Assembly (NCBI GenBank): GCA_035362335.1
Contig: DAOSDL010000024.1
Location: 1 to 64,000, forward strand
Source of the DNA: JAOSJT01 sp035362335
Lineage (GTDB): Bacteria > Bacteroidota > Ignavibacteria > SZUA-365
Direction of reading: 5' to 3'
DNA: 64,000 nucleotides
The translations under genes and the position numbers were made by a program. Position 1 is the stretch's first letter. The number at the start of each line of letters is the position of its first letter. This document shows positions 9,164-17,233 of the stretch, piece after piece. The notes below the pieces were generated by a model. It worked only from the letters and a program-made list of their open reading frames with translations, did not search any database and was not told where the DNA came from.

Positions 9164-9406
9164 ATGCCCATACACACCGTATCCGACGCGCGCGCGAACC
9201 TGTATCGCCTGATCGACGAGGCGGCCGAGTCACACGAGCCAATCGTCATCACCGGGAAACGGTCCTCGGCCGTATTGATCGCCGAGGAGGACTGGCGCTC
9301 CATTCAGGAAACGCTCTACCTGCTCTCCATCCCCGGCATGCGCGAATCGATCATCGCCGCACGGAAGGAACCGCTTTCGAGGAGCGCGCGGGAACTCGAC
9401 TGGTGA
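9164..9406 (+). CDS. Phd/YefM-family antitoxin
   Basis: The 80-residue protein starts with MPIHTVSDARANLYRLIDEA and continues with PIVITGKRSSAVLIAEEDW, the hallmark N-terminal DNA-binding fold of Phd/YefM antitoxins. The C-terminal third (ESIIAARKEPLSRS) is the usual toxin-binding tail. The ATG at 9164 has an AAGGAG site and follows a palindromic operator; an upstream in-frame start would translate the operator. The stop overlaps the toxin's GTG start by four bases (GTGA), so the two are translationally coupled. It should neutralise the toxin and repress the pair. Confidence 0.88.
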   Translation: MPIHTVSDARANLYRLIDEAAESHEPIVITGKRSSAVLIAEEDWRSIQETLYLLSIPGMRESIIAARKEPLSRSARELDW

Positions 9407-9666
9407 AATGGACCGTCGTTTTTTCGAGGCAGGCCCGCAAGGACGCGAAGAAACTCGCAATGGCGGGGCTGAAGCCCAACGCCGAGGTGCTGCTGGACAT
9501 TCTCTCGCACAATCCCTTCCAGAATCCTCCCCCATTCGAGAAACTCGTCGGTGATCTCTCCGGCACGTATTCGCGCCGCGTCAATATCCACAACCGCCTG
9601 GTGTACGAAGTCTTTGCGAAGGAACGCACTGTCCGCGTCCTGCGCATGTGGACGCGCTACGAATAG
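9403..9666 (+). CDS. Txe/YoeB-like toxin with altered C-terminal catalytic residue
   Basis: The 87-residue product matches the YoeB/Txe type of RelE-fold mRNA interferase: an N-terminal helix (FSRQARKDAKKL), then NPPPFEKLVGDLSGTYSRRVNIHNRLVYEV, which keeps the Glu of F-E-K-L and the Arg of N-R-L-V-Y. Family members usually end in H-Y (RYHY in E. coli, WTHYE in many others), and that His takes part in RNA cleavage. Here the end reads M-W-T-R-Y-E (CGC codon, one transition from CAC). Activity may therefore be reduced or lost. The GTG start overlaps the antitoxin stop. Confidence 0.85.
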   Translation: MKWTVVFSRQARKDAKKLAMAGLKPNAEVLLDILSHNPFQNPPPFEKLVGDLSGTYSRRVNIHNRLVYEVFAKERTVRVLRMWTRYE

Positions 9667-9674
9667 TCCCTCCC

Positions 9675-9842
9675 TCAATAGCACAGGTGGCAATAGTGGG
9701 ACCCTCGAATTTTCCGATCCGGCTCTTCTGCCGCAGCGATCAAAAGCTTCAGCCGATCCAGGTATTCAACGATCCGCCGCATCTCCACCGGCGGATCGAG
9801 ACACACGCTGCGGAATGAGGCGATGAAGTCCCGCAAGTCAAG
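9675..9842 (-). pseudogene. 3' fragment of an unrecognised gene
   Basis: The minus strand reads 55 residues of protein-like sequence (DLRDFIASFRSV, then MRRIVEYLDRLKLLIAAAEE, ending HYCHLCY and TGA). It has a helical pattern but no start codon or ribosome site of its own. The frame meets a stop as soon as it enters the right ~300-base repeat at 9846. I read it as the C-terminal remnant of a gene cut by the repeat. The family was not recognised. Confidence 0.4.
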
Positions 9843-9845
9843 TGG

Positions 9846-10148
9846 GGCTGTCTACTTCACGAAACGCCAGGGCTCGTGCGAATAACCATTTCTTGCGTCC
9901 TTGCACCTTGGCGTCTTTGCGTTGAATTCCCTTCCGACTTCAGAAGAATGGAACGCAACGTCGCAAAGGAGCAAAGACGCAGCGTGACGATTCCGCGCAT
10001 TTCGTCCATCCCTCCGGCGTTCCGTTCACCTTTCCGGTCCCGACCCGGAAGTGGGCGAAAGCAATCGGAATGCTGGATGAATTGGATCGGAACAGGTGGA
10101 CGGGATCAATCGGAATCACTGGACGGATCATCACGGAATACACATCCG
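9846..10148. repeat. ~300-base direct repeat, right copy, with large hairpin
   Basis: This matches 8656-8962 in the same orientation, with the hairpin arms (GGCGTCTTTGCGTTG and CAAAGACGC) conserved. Between the two copies lie the toxin-antitoxin pair and a gene fragment. From 10149 to 10493 I see no gene or repeat. Confidence 0.85.
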
Positions 10149-10493
10149 GTTGCTCTCGGCAGCCGGCCTGGGATCATTGATCACATACGCGACATCGAAG
10201 CTCGCCCGGTCCGCAGGAGGTGTCCGCCACGTGGCGGGTTCTTCGTTGCTGCTTAGATCGCCTGTCCGCTGCGAAAATGACTTTCGCACATCGGGGACTA
10301 TTCACTTCGCGACGATTGGTGATTTATTCGCAGAGGATCGTGCAGGGATGCGTATTGCTGGCCATCCCGAGTTGAACGGCATTGGGTATCCGTGGGGCGG
10401 CTTCCCGCCGTGAATGCAGCGTTGATCTCTGTTTGAGTGATCAGCCTGCCATGCGTGCATTTTCAGGTTCCACGAGAACATTTGCCTTTTCAA

Positions 10494-10542
10494 TACACCA
10501 TTGTTATCTTGCAATTACTAATTGCAAGATAACAATGGTGTA
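10494..10542. promoter_or_regulatory. Perfect 23-base inverted repeat before the HTH/ImmA gene
   Basis: Bases 10494-10516 and 10520-10542 are exact reverse complements around ACT, ending five bases before the ATG at 10548. The arms read TACACCATTGTTATCTTGCA and onward. Such a site right at a start codon is best explained as an operator bound by the HTH protein it precedes, which would give autoregulation. It leaves no room for a normally spaced ribosome site (AAGG touches the ATG), so a leaderless or cruciform-controlled message is possible. Confidence 0.7.
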
Positions 10543-10547
10543 CAAGG

Positions 10548-11687
10548 ATGCATGACTCCAGGAACATTCCGCCACTGATCGGTAAGCGTGTTACCATGCT
10601 ACGGGAGGAGTTGGGCTTGACGCAGGAGCAGCTCGCCGCCAGGCTGGGAATCGCCAGCAGGCAGTCTGTACAGGCGATGGAGAGCGGCAAGCGGAAGATA
10701 CAAGTCGAGGAACTTCTCGCATTGATGGACTTGAGCGGTCGGCCGCTCTCCTATTTCACCGATCCCTTCACTTGGGAGGGCGAAGGTAATTTTTCCTTCC
10801 GCCTGGAGCCCGAAGGAAGGGCCCGTCTCGGAGAATACGAAAAAGTGGCAGGTGATTGCGCGATGTTGTGGCAATACCTGATGGAATTCGCCGGGATACG
10901 CGTCACTTCCAAACCGGGCATAGGGATTTCGGTGGAGAGTTCGTACGAGGATGTCGCAAACATCGCCAACACGCTCGTCAGCTGGCTTGGCCTTGGCGCG
11001 GTACCGTCTCTCACGCTTGCGGATATCATCGAAGAGGAATTCCTCATCCCTGTTCTCCATGTCGACGCTCCGAAGGGGATTTCGGGAGCCACGTTTCACA
11101 ATGCCGGAGTGAACATCATTTTCATCAATCGTAACGAGGTAGCTGGTCGACGGAATTTCAATGTGGCACATGAGTTCTTCCATGCCCTGACCTGGGCGGT
11201 CGCGGCTCCACCGCGCGAGGATACCGAGGGCGCAAGGAGCCGGACTGCGGCACGGTGGGAGCAATTGGCGAATGTCTTTGCCAGCAACATTCTCATGCCG
11301 GACAAGGCGGTCCGCTCTTTGTGGGCAGATATTGAATCCCGCTATCCGACTACAGAAAAAAATGACATACCGGAAATGGTGCGTGAAGCGGCTGGGCATT
11401 TCCAGGTCACACGCCCCGCGATGTATTGGCGACTGGTGGATATGCGGCTGGTGGATCCAGATGCAAAGCATGAAATCCTGTCCGGACTCGGTGCGAATCC
11501 CCAGACGGACGGAGCACTCTCCCCGCATTGCACGCCATTATCAAAATTGTTACTGCGTCATCTTGCCGATACAATCGGGAGAGGGGGAATTTCCGTGAGA
11601 AAGGCATGTTCCATTCTCCGATACGAAATTGACTCCTTGGCCGATGCGTATCGGAACCATGGGCTTGCGATACCCTTCGAACTCTGA
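10548..11687 (+). CDS. HTH (XRE) regulator with ImmA/IrrE-type zinc metallopeptidase domain
   Basis: The 379-residue protein has an N-terminal Cro/C1-type helix-turn-helix (residues ~12-65, MLREELGLTQEQLAARLGIA and SVQAMESGKR). Residues ~125-290 are a COG2856/ImmA-IrrE metallopeptidase: the zinc motif is NVAHEFFHAL and the expected downstream acidic helix is WEQLANVFASNILMP. The C-terminal region is helical. Proteins of this build are known as phage or ICE repressor-cleaving regulators and as antitoxin-like partners of toxins. The gene is preceded by a perfect inverted repeat and followed, five bases on, by a PIN-domain gene, which suggests a two-gene operon in which this protein senses and controls its neighbour. 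Confidence 0.9.
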   Translation: MHDSRNIPPLIGKRVTMLREELGLTQEQLAARLGIASRQSVQAMESGKRKIQVEELLALMDLSGRPLSYFTDPFTWEGEGNFSFRLEPEGRARLGEYEKVAGDCAMLWQYLMEFAGIRVTSKPGIGISVESSYEDVANIANTLVSWLGLGAVPSLTLADIIEEEFLIPVLHVDAPKGISGATFHNAGVNIIFINRNEVAGRRNFNVAHEFFHALTWAVAAPPREDTEGARSRTAARWEQLANVFASNILMPDKAVRSLWADIESRYPTTEKNDIPEMVREAAGHFQVTRPAMYWRLVDMRLVDPDAKHEILSGLGANPQTDGALSPHCTPLSKLLLRHLADTIGRGGISVRKACSILRYEIDSLADAYRNHGLAIPFEL

Positions 11688-11692
11688 ACCTG

Positions 11693-12199
11693 ATGGAACG
11701 CGAAGGGTTGAAGGTGGTTTTCGTTGATACGAATGTGATCATCGAGGCCCATCGCACCGGCTGTTGGGAGGCGCTGGTCGGCTCCTACGATGTGCACACC
11801 GTCGAGACGGTGGCGGAGGAGGCATTCCGCGGACCCGTGGACCGTCCAGGATACATCTCCATCGATGCGGAAGCCTTCGATGCCAAGGTGACGACGCACG
11901 TGGTATCGGAAGCAATGCGTGCGAAGGCATTGATCGATTTTCCTCAGCTTGCGACAATCGACGATGGAGAGCGGGATCTCCTCGCGTTTTTATTTTGCTA
12001 CGGACGTCCTGTTGTACTGCTCAGTACAGGCGACTCCGCCGCGATACGCTGCGCTTGTCAGCTCGGATTCAAGGATCAGTTGTATGCGCTCGAAAAGCTG
12101 GCACGGAAAGGTTCGGTACAACGCCCGTTTAAATCCTGGTACACCAACAAACATCTGGATAGCATCAAAACGCAGTGGACCTTTGATACGCTGACCTGA
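11693..12199 (+). CDS. PIN-domain protein, likely ribonuclease partner of the HTH/ImmA regulator
   Basis: The 168-residue product begins VVFVDTNVIIEAHR, the first PIN-domain strand with its metal-binding Asp. Further acidic positions are in ETVAEEAF, in DDGERDLLAF, and in LLSTGDSAAIRCA, which is the usual TxDxAA motif. PIN domains are metal-dependent RNases, often toxins. The gene lies five bases after the HTH/ImmA regulator and has no strong ribosome site of its own, so coupled translation is likely. Toxin function and regulation by the partner are inferred. Confidence 0.8.
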   Translation: MEREGLKVVFVDTNVIIEAHRTGCWEALVGSYDVHTVETVAEEAFRGPVDRPGYISIDAEAFDAKVTTHVVSEAMRAKALIDFPQLATIDDGERDLLAFLFCYGRPVVLLSTGDSAAIRCACQLGFKDQLYALEKLARKGSVQRPFKSWYTNKHLDSIKTQWTFDTLT

Positions 12200-12387
12200 G
12201 TTCACGCTCCAGGTGGAGCTTGATCACGCGTACCGGCCCACATCCGACGCGATACAGGACTCGGCTGAAGTTGGGCAGAGTTTTGCGAGCCGCGGCGGCG
12301 GATCGTCCGCTGCGCACCAGCCCCCAACGTCTGAGGTTGTTTCGATTCTTTGCCAGTCTACAGGAAGGATGTGAATAAATGCGGGAT

Positions 12388-13272
12388 CTATCGGTATCTC
12401 CTTACGACCCGGAATCCCTGTATCCGGGCTGCCCACCGCTGGTCGGAGTATGGCCCTATCCTGTATGACGAACGACATTCGATGGCCGGACAGGCAAAAC
12501 ATCCACCGCGGCTTACACGGCCGTCGCTTGGCCAAGGCCCGCGAGGATCAATCGCTGGGATCGTGTCATATGGCGTCCAACTCCACCAGTCCCAACACCA
12601 TTCCCACACATTTCCGTGCATGTCGTAGAGTCCAAAATCGTTGGGCTTCTTCCCCGCGACACGGTGTGTCGACCTCCCTGCGTTGCCGCTGTACCAGCCG
12701 GCAGCGTCCAGGGCGGGGTCAAGCGGCACACTGTTCATGACGGTCTCGTCTCCTATATAATAGTTTGTTGTGGTGCCCGCCCGACAGGCGTACTCCCATT
12801 CCGCTTCCGTCGGAAGTCTGTAACCATCGGCGGTCCAGTCGCAGACCGTAAATATCCCTGTGTCACTATAGCATGGTGTCAATCCCTCCCTTTCCGATAG
12901 AGCGTTGCAATATGCCACCGCCTCATTCCAGCTGACCCGTTCCACCGGGAGGTTCTCCCCTTCGAAGTAGCTGGGATTGTATCCCATCACAGCGGTGAAC
13001 TGCGACTGCGTCACTTCCGTACGACCCATCAGGAAGGACTGAGTGATCGTCACGTTGTGGACAGGTTTTTCAAATTCGCGAGCCCACTTGGATGAATCCC
13101 CCATCATAAACGATCCCGCCGGGATCAGCACATACCGGGTGCTATCAAACGCATGGCTGTCCGGCGGTACAGGATCACCGCCCCCATCTCCACACCCGAA
13201 ACAGGTGCCGCACACAGCAATGATGACAACAAATCCGAGTGTCCAAAACCAGGAGCTATCTACGTTTTTCAT
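12388..13272 (-). CDS. Formylglycine-generating-enzyme-type (SUMF1) lipoprotein
   Basis: The 294-residue protein opens with a charged N-terminus, a hydrophobic stretch and C-F-G-C-G-D, probably a lipoprotein signal although this lipobox is not canonical. Residues ~48-292 are an FGE-sulfatase domain: FVLIPAG-like start (YVLIPAGSFMMGD), TEVTQSQF, PVERVSWNEAVAYCNALSE, GYRLPTEAEWEYACRAG, NDFGLYDMHGNVWEWCWDWW, VSRGGCF and GFRVVR. Most such bacterial proteins are not sulfatase activators and work as surface or signalling domains. The gene is alone, and its role is unknown. Confidence 0.88.
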   Translation of the reverse strand: MKNVDSSWFWTLGFVVIIAVCGTCFGCGDGGGDPVPPDSHAFDSTRYVLIPAGSFMMGDSSKWAREFEKPVHNVTITQSFLMGRTEVTQSQFTAVMGYNPSYFEGENLPVERVSWNEAVAYCNALSEREGLTPCYSDTGIFTVCDWTADGYRLPTEAEWEYACRAGTTTNYYIGDETVMNSVPLDPALDAAGWYSGNAGRSTHRVAGKKPNDFGLYDMHGNVWEWCWDWWSWTPYDTIPAIDPRGPWPSDGRVSRGGCFACPAIECRSSYRIGPYSDQRWAARIQGFRVVRRYR

Positions 13273-13843
13273 TACAGAACACCCCTGATGTACGGTAGCA
13301 GAGACTGCATGTTTTCGACACCAATGGTACTATACTGTCCGGAAGATTGCAATACAATTTCAGATCGCCACGCAGAACAATGGCGTACTCTATTCCCTTC
13401 TGCTCCGTATTAGCAGATGGAAGCCCGGGAGTTTCTCCCCGAGATACTCGAGGGATGAGCGACCTTTTCATTGAATCAAAACATCACCTTGTCCGCATCC
13501 TCATGTTCCCACTTTCGCATGGGTGGCAGTGAGACCCCGATCGTACAGCGATACAGGTTGGCGCGAATTCTTGACCAGCGCGAGGAACATTGACGCCAGT
13601 GCCGTGTCTACGTTGTGCGCCCCGGGCTTCCTCATCATGCTCGTCGGTCGGTTTCCTTGCCGAGACAGGAACAGTTCGAGCAGGAACCGCATCTCGAGCA
13701 CCGCGCAAGGCTGTTGCACGGATCGGCCGTTACATTGTGTAAATGCATGCACGGGAGGCAAATTTCCCATACGGCGACGACCGGTGTAATTTGCTTTCGA
13801 GGCGAATGGTGGAAGGAATCGTTCAATCAATTCGGAGGTGGAG
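13273..13843. other. Divergent intergenic region, no supported gene
   Basis: The 571 bases separate two divergent genes and should hold both promoters. A minus-strand frame around 13501-13790 looks weakly protein-like (LEMRFLLELFLSRQGNRPTS), but it has no ribosome site and no recognised family. GGAGG at 13834-13838 serves the downstream ATG. Confidence 0.35.
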
Positions 13844-16600
13844 ATGAAGGCATTGCGTCCGATTCTGGCTGGTACCATTCTGCTGCTCCTCGCAACGGCA
13901 CTTCAAGCACAGCTCAGCACGCGAACCAGCGCCTACGGGACGAAACCGGGGTACATCGACGATGCGACACTCATTGTCGAACCGCATGGTGCCTACGTTG
14001 CGCAAACACTCATCTTGACCTACGGCGACCATGGACAATTCGGCAATTCCCCCGAGGTGGAAATCGATCACCGATTCCGTCTGCCCGCCAACGCCGTCGT
14101 GAACGATCTCTGGTTATGGATCAGCAACATTTGCGTGCGTGGCAGGATCATGAGCACATGGTCCGCACGCGCCGTTTACGACAGCATTGTCTCGAGCCAT
14201 CGCGATCCGGCATTTCTCGCAAAAGATGGCAGCACCTTCGAACTGCATATCTATCCGCTCGCCTCTGGCTCCACGCGGAAGATCAAGCTCATGTTCATCA
14301 CGCCGACGATTTGGCTGGGCAGCACGGCGGCGGCGGAACTGCCACTGAAAATGCTGATGGATAACAACGCCGATCGGAAACCCCTGCACGTGGTGTTCAA
14401 GGCGGCAGAGAAGGTGTGGGGCGAACCGACCATTGAGGAACTCCCCGCAGACAGGTTCGGGGACTGGAAGGATTCCGCAGGCGCTTCCTACAAATCCATG
14501 CACCTTGTGGATGTATCGGAACTGACCGGGCTCACTCTCAAATTCAACATGCAATTCCCGGACGGTTCCTACTTCGCCGCGTCAGAGCAATCCAACGACG
14601 GGACATATTTCCAATTCGGATTCGATTCAGGAGCGCTCTTTCAGCTACGTATCGATTCCACCGCGAAGCGCCTTCTGCTTGGCCTCGATCTGAGCGGCAG
14701 CCATTGCAAAAAGTACTCGACCCTTCTTCAGCCGCTGATACAGCTCTTGAGTTCCGCAGCCAAACCGCAGGACAGCATCAAGTTGTTGGTCGCCGGCGCC
14801 AACAAGGTTCGTCACGTGCTACCGGGCTGGATGCCGGGGCAGGCAGACAGCATCGATGCCTGGATACGATCACTTGCGAACAGCGCATGGGGGCAGGAGA
14901 TTGAGAAGGAGGTCTTTCCACATGTCCTATTCTGCGACGATCTCGCCGTCACATGCTGGGAGTTCCCCAGTTTGGACGACTATGCAACGCACAGCGAGTA
15001 CTCTGACCTTTTCTCCGCACTACAGCACTTCCACACCGCGGATGTCATCGCCTCGTATAAACAGGGCTATGAGGCATACGAGAGCACGGCCTCTCATTTC
15101 GACGAGATCATCGCGCGACTGGACAGTTTCTTCGTACGAGGTGGGAGATTTCTTACCTACTTCGACCACAACCGAGTCCGTGGCGACCAGATTTGCCGAC
15201 AGTACATCCCGGGGTTGTCAGTGAAGATGATTCCAGAAGCGAATCAAACCTTGCACAGCAACAGGCAGGGCAGCATCGGGAGATTTTTCCCCGAAAGCTT
15301 CATGCACGTCAATTTCAATCATCTCACCTATACACCGGATACCTCTGTCATTGTCGAGGTCGCGGACGACCTGGGACGGCCGTACGTCATCTCCAAAAAA
15401 ATCGCCAACGGCCTGCTGGTGATAAGCGCCCTCTGGGAGTTCCGAGACGATGCCGCTCAAAAAACCGACATCAACGTCGCGCTGCTCGGGCTGAACGCAT
15501 TCACACCCGCACAGCTTCTCACCGCCCTGCTCGACAGCGTCCGGGCGACCTTCGACCATGATGGTTTCGATGAAGCGATGGTACTGAGCAATTCGGACTC
15601 CCTGTTCGAGACTTCGGACGCGCGGGCCTGGACTGCGAACTATGCTGCCCGCTATGCGGGTGCTGCACCGCGGATCCATACGATCAACCTGCTCGACGGC
15701 TCGGTGTACAGACCCGCTTCCATCACCGAAGACCGGGTCCAATACCTCGGCTCCGGTTACCTGCTGAAAACGGTGGCAGACACATTTCACGGATCTCATT
15801 ACAAGCTCGACACCGATCCTTGGATCTCCGTTATAACGTCGAGGAACCGCTATGCCTTTCCTTCCATGGACTCGTTGTCGGTTGTCGTAGCGGTTGACGC
15901 GGGGGCGGGGGAGCTACGGCAGGTCATGGAAGTACATCCCGTGCCGAGCGACGGGAATAAGCCGCGCTTCTTTATCGGTGCCGCAAGCACCTCGCACACA
16001 CTGACGTTCGACGTGCACGCGCGATTTGCGGGTAGCGCCGCTGTGCAGACCGTCCGGGTATCTCTGGATGTGCCCTCCGACACGACAATGATGGATCGGA
16101 TCGTCCCCATCATGTTGGCCAACGAGAATCTCAACACGCTGTTCCTCACGGCGCCCGAGGATACCGCCGCCATCGTCAACCTCGCGATGAAGCACCGCCT
16201 GCTTTGCGATTACACGGCTTTCCTTGTGCTCGACGCCGATACGATCATATACAAGGACGATCCCGACACACAGGATGCCTCTCCCGTACCTGTTTCGGCG
16301 ACGCTGGATTCTCTCACGATGTCTGTCTACCCGAATCCCTTCTCCGGCAGTGCCACCATTTCGATCAGCGCGCCCAAGCCCTGTGTCGTGCGCGTCGCGG
16401 TGTTCGACATGCAGGGCCGCAAGGTCCGCACCATCAGTTGGGACGAACAGGTGTCCGGAGCGAAATCCTATATCTGGGACGGCACGGACGATGAGGGCAA
16501 CCGTCTCATGACCGGACTGTATTTCATCACTCTCACGGCGCGTGAGGCGGCGGGGACGGGCACGCGGATGATTGTACGCATGGTGGCGCTGCGGGACTGA
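13844..16600 (+). CDS. Secreted VIT-domain protein with T9SS sorting domain
   Basis: The 918-residue protein has a signal peptide (MKALRPILAGTILLLLATALQ, ending Q-A-Q). Residues ~35-175 resemble a vault/inter-alpha-trypsin inhibitor (VIT) domain: VEIDHRFRLPANAVVNDLWLWI, an ARAVYDSIVSSHRDPAFL segment and FELHIYPLASGSTRKIKLMF. VIT proteins usually carry a von Willebrand A domain next; residues ~255-540 fill that place (LLLGLDLSGSHCKKYSTLLQ, with DLSGS matching the MIDAS DxSxS motif). The last ~90 residues are a T9SS sorting domain (SVYPNPFSGS, FDMQGRKVRT, MTGLYFITL). ATG 13844 is chosen over GTG 13838 because GGAGG overlaps the latter. Confidence 0.85.
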   Translation: MKALRPILAGTILLLLATALQAQLSTRTSAYGTKPGYIDDATLIVEPHGAYVAQTLILTYGDHGQFGNSPEVEIDHRFRLPANAVVNDLWLWISNICVRGRIMSTWSARAVYDSIVSSHRDPAFLAKDGSTFELHIYPLASGSTRKIKLMFITPTIWLGSTAAAELPLKMLMDNNADRKPLHVVFKAAEKVWGEPTIEELPADRFGDWKDSAGASYKSMHLVDVSELTGLTLKFNMQFPDGSYFAASEQSNDGTYFQFGFDSGALFQLRIDSTAKRLLLGLDLSGSHCKKYSTLLQPLIQLLSSAAKPQDSIKLLVAGANKVRHVLPGWMPGQADSIDAWIRSLANSAWGQEIEKEVFPHVLFCDDLAVTCWEFPSLDDYATHSEYSDLFSALQHFHTADVIASYKQGYEAYESTASHFDEIIARLDSFFVRGGRFLTYFDHNRVRGDQICRQYIPGLSVKMIPEANQTLHSNRQGSIGRFFPESFMHVNFNHLTYTPDTSVIVEVADDLGRPYVISKKIANGLLVISALWEFRDDAAQKTDINVALLGLNAFTPAQLLTALLDSVRATFDHDGFDEAMVLSNSDSLFETSDARAWTANYAARYAGAAPRIHTINLLDGSVYRPASITEDRVQYLGSGYLLKTVADTFHGSHYKLDTDPWISVITSRNRYAFPSMDSLSVVVAVDAGAGELRQVMEVHPVPSDGNKPRFFIGAASTSHTLTFDVHARFAGSAAVQTVRVSLDVPSDTTMMDRIVPIMLANENLNTLFLTAPEDTAAIVNLAMKHRLLCDYTAFLVLDADTIIYKDDPDTQDASPVPVSATLDSLTMSVYPNPFSGSATISISAPKPCVVRVAVFDMQGRKVRTISWDEQVSGAKSYIWDGTDDEGNRLMTGLYFITLTAREAAGTGTRMIVRMVALRD

Positions 16601-17233
16601 CCGCGACTCCGTATCCTGCGCTCTTGCGGTCAGGCGGGTCACAACATGATCGCGAGCTTCTTTCATGCGGCGGGTCGCGATGGCCCGCCCGCGGTGAAGC
16701 GATGGAGGCCCGGTTCGCACATCGCGGAAATATCTCATTCCAACGTTGAGGGCTACGGCACAATGTCATGCGCGGCAATCCGCTGAGGCAGAACGCCTTC
16801 CGTGCCGGGAACCGCGACATTGCAAACTTTTCGATAGAAATCGGGTCAACCTACCGCCGAGTCGAGAGCGTTGTCCGCCGATTAACGCAATCTTCAGGAG
16901 GTTTTCATTCCGCATTTCCCGGCACCCGGCCGATTGTCGGCTGCGCTGCCGAACGATTGCCACTTCGTCACTGTCCCAGTATCCTTCCCTCTTGAAAGCA
17001 CGAAAATTATCGTCGCCCCGCGACGGTGTCTGCGCTGGCGCGAGGGGGGTGTGTCGCTTTCGCGGTAGCGTCATATTGCGCATGAGCGGAATAATGGATA
17101 CTTTGCACCGGATATCCTCATTACCCTTTGTCGCCAGCGCGCGGTATGCGCGGTTGACTCCCGAAGAGGCCCGAACGCTGCTTCGCGATACAACCCTCGT
17201 TGCCCAGATGAACACCATTCATAGGAGAGATGT
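16601..17233. other. Intergenic region, nothing recognised
   Basis: No frame in these 633 bases resembles a protein. A hairpin around GGCGGGTC...GATGGCCCGCC (about 16668-16692) may be a weak transcription stop for the VIT gene. A GGAGAG site precedes the ATG at 17234. Confidence 0.35.

Noticed and set aside
10096..10413. Plus-strand frame of 105 codons after the right 300-base repeat
   Set aside because: It begins inside the repeat, has no ribosome site and no recognisable family.
10494..10542. Terminator for something upstream
   Set aside because: No gene on the plus strand ends before it, there is no T-run, and it touches the next start codon, so an operator is more likely.
13501..13878. 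Minus-strand frame of 125 codons before the VIT gene
   Set aside because: It overlaps the VIT start, lacks a ribosome site, and only its middle looks protein-like. Left as an unassigned gap.
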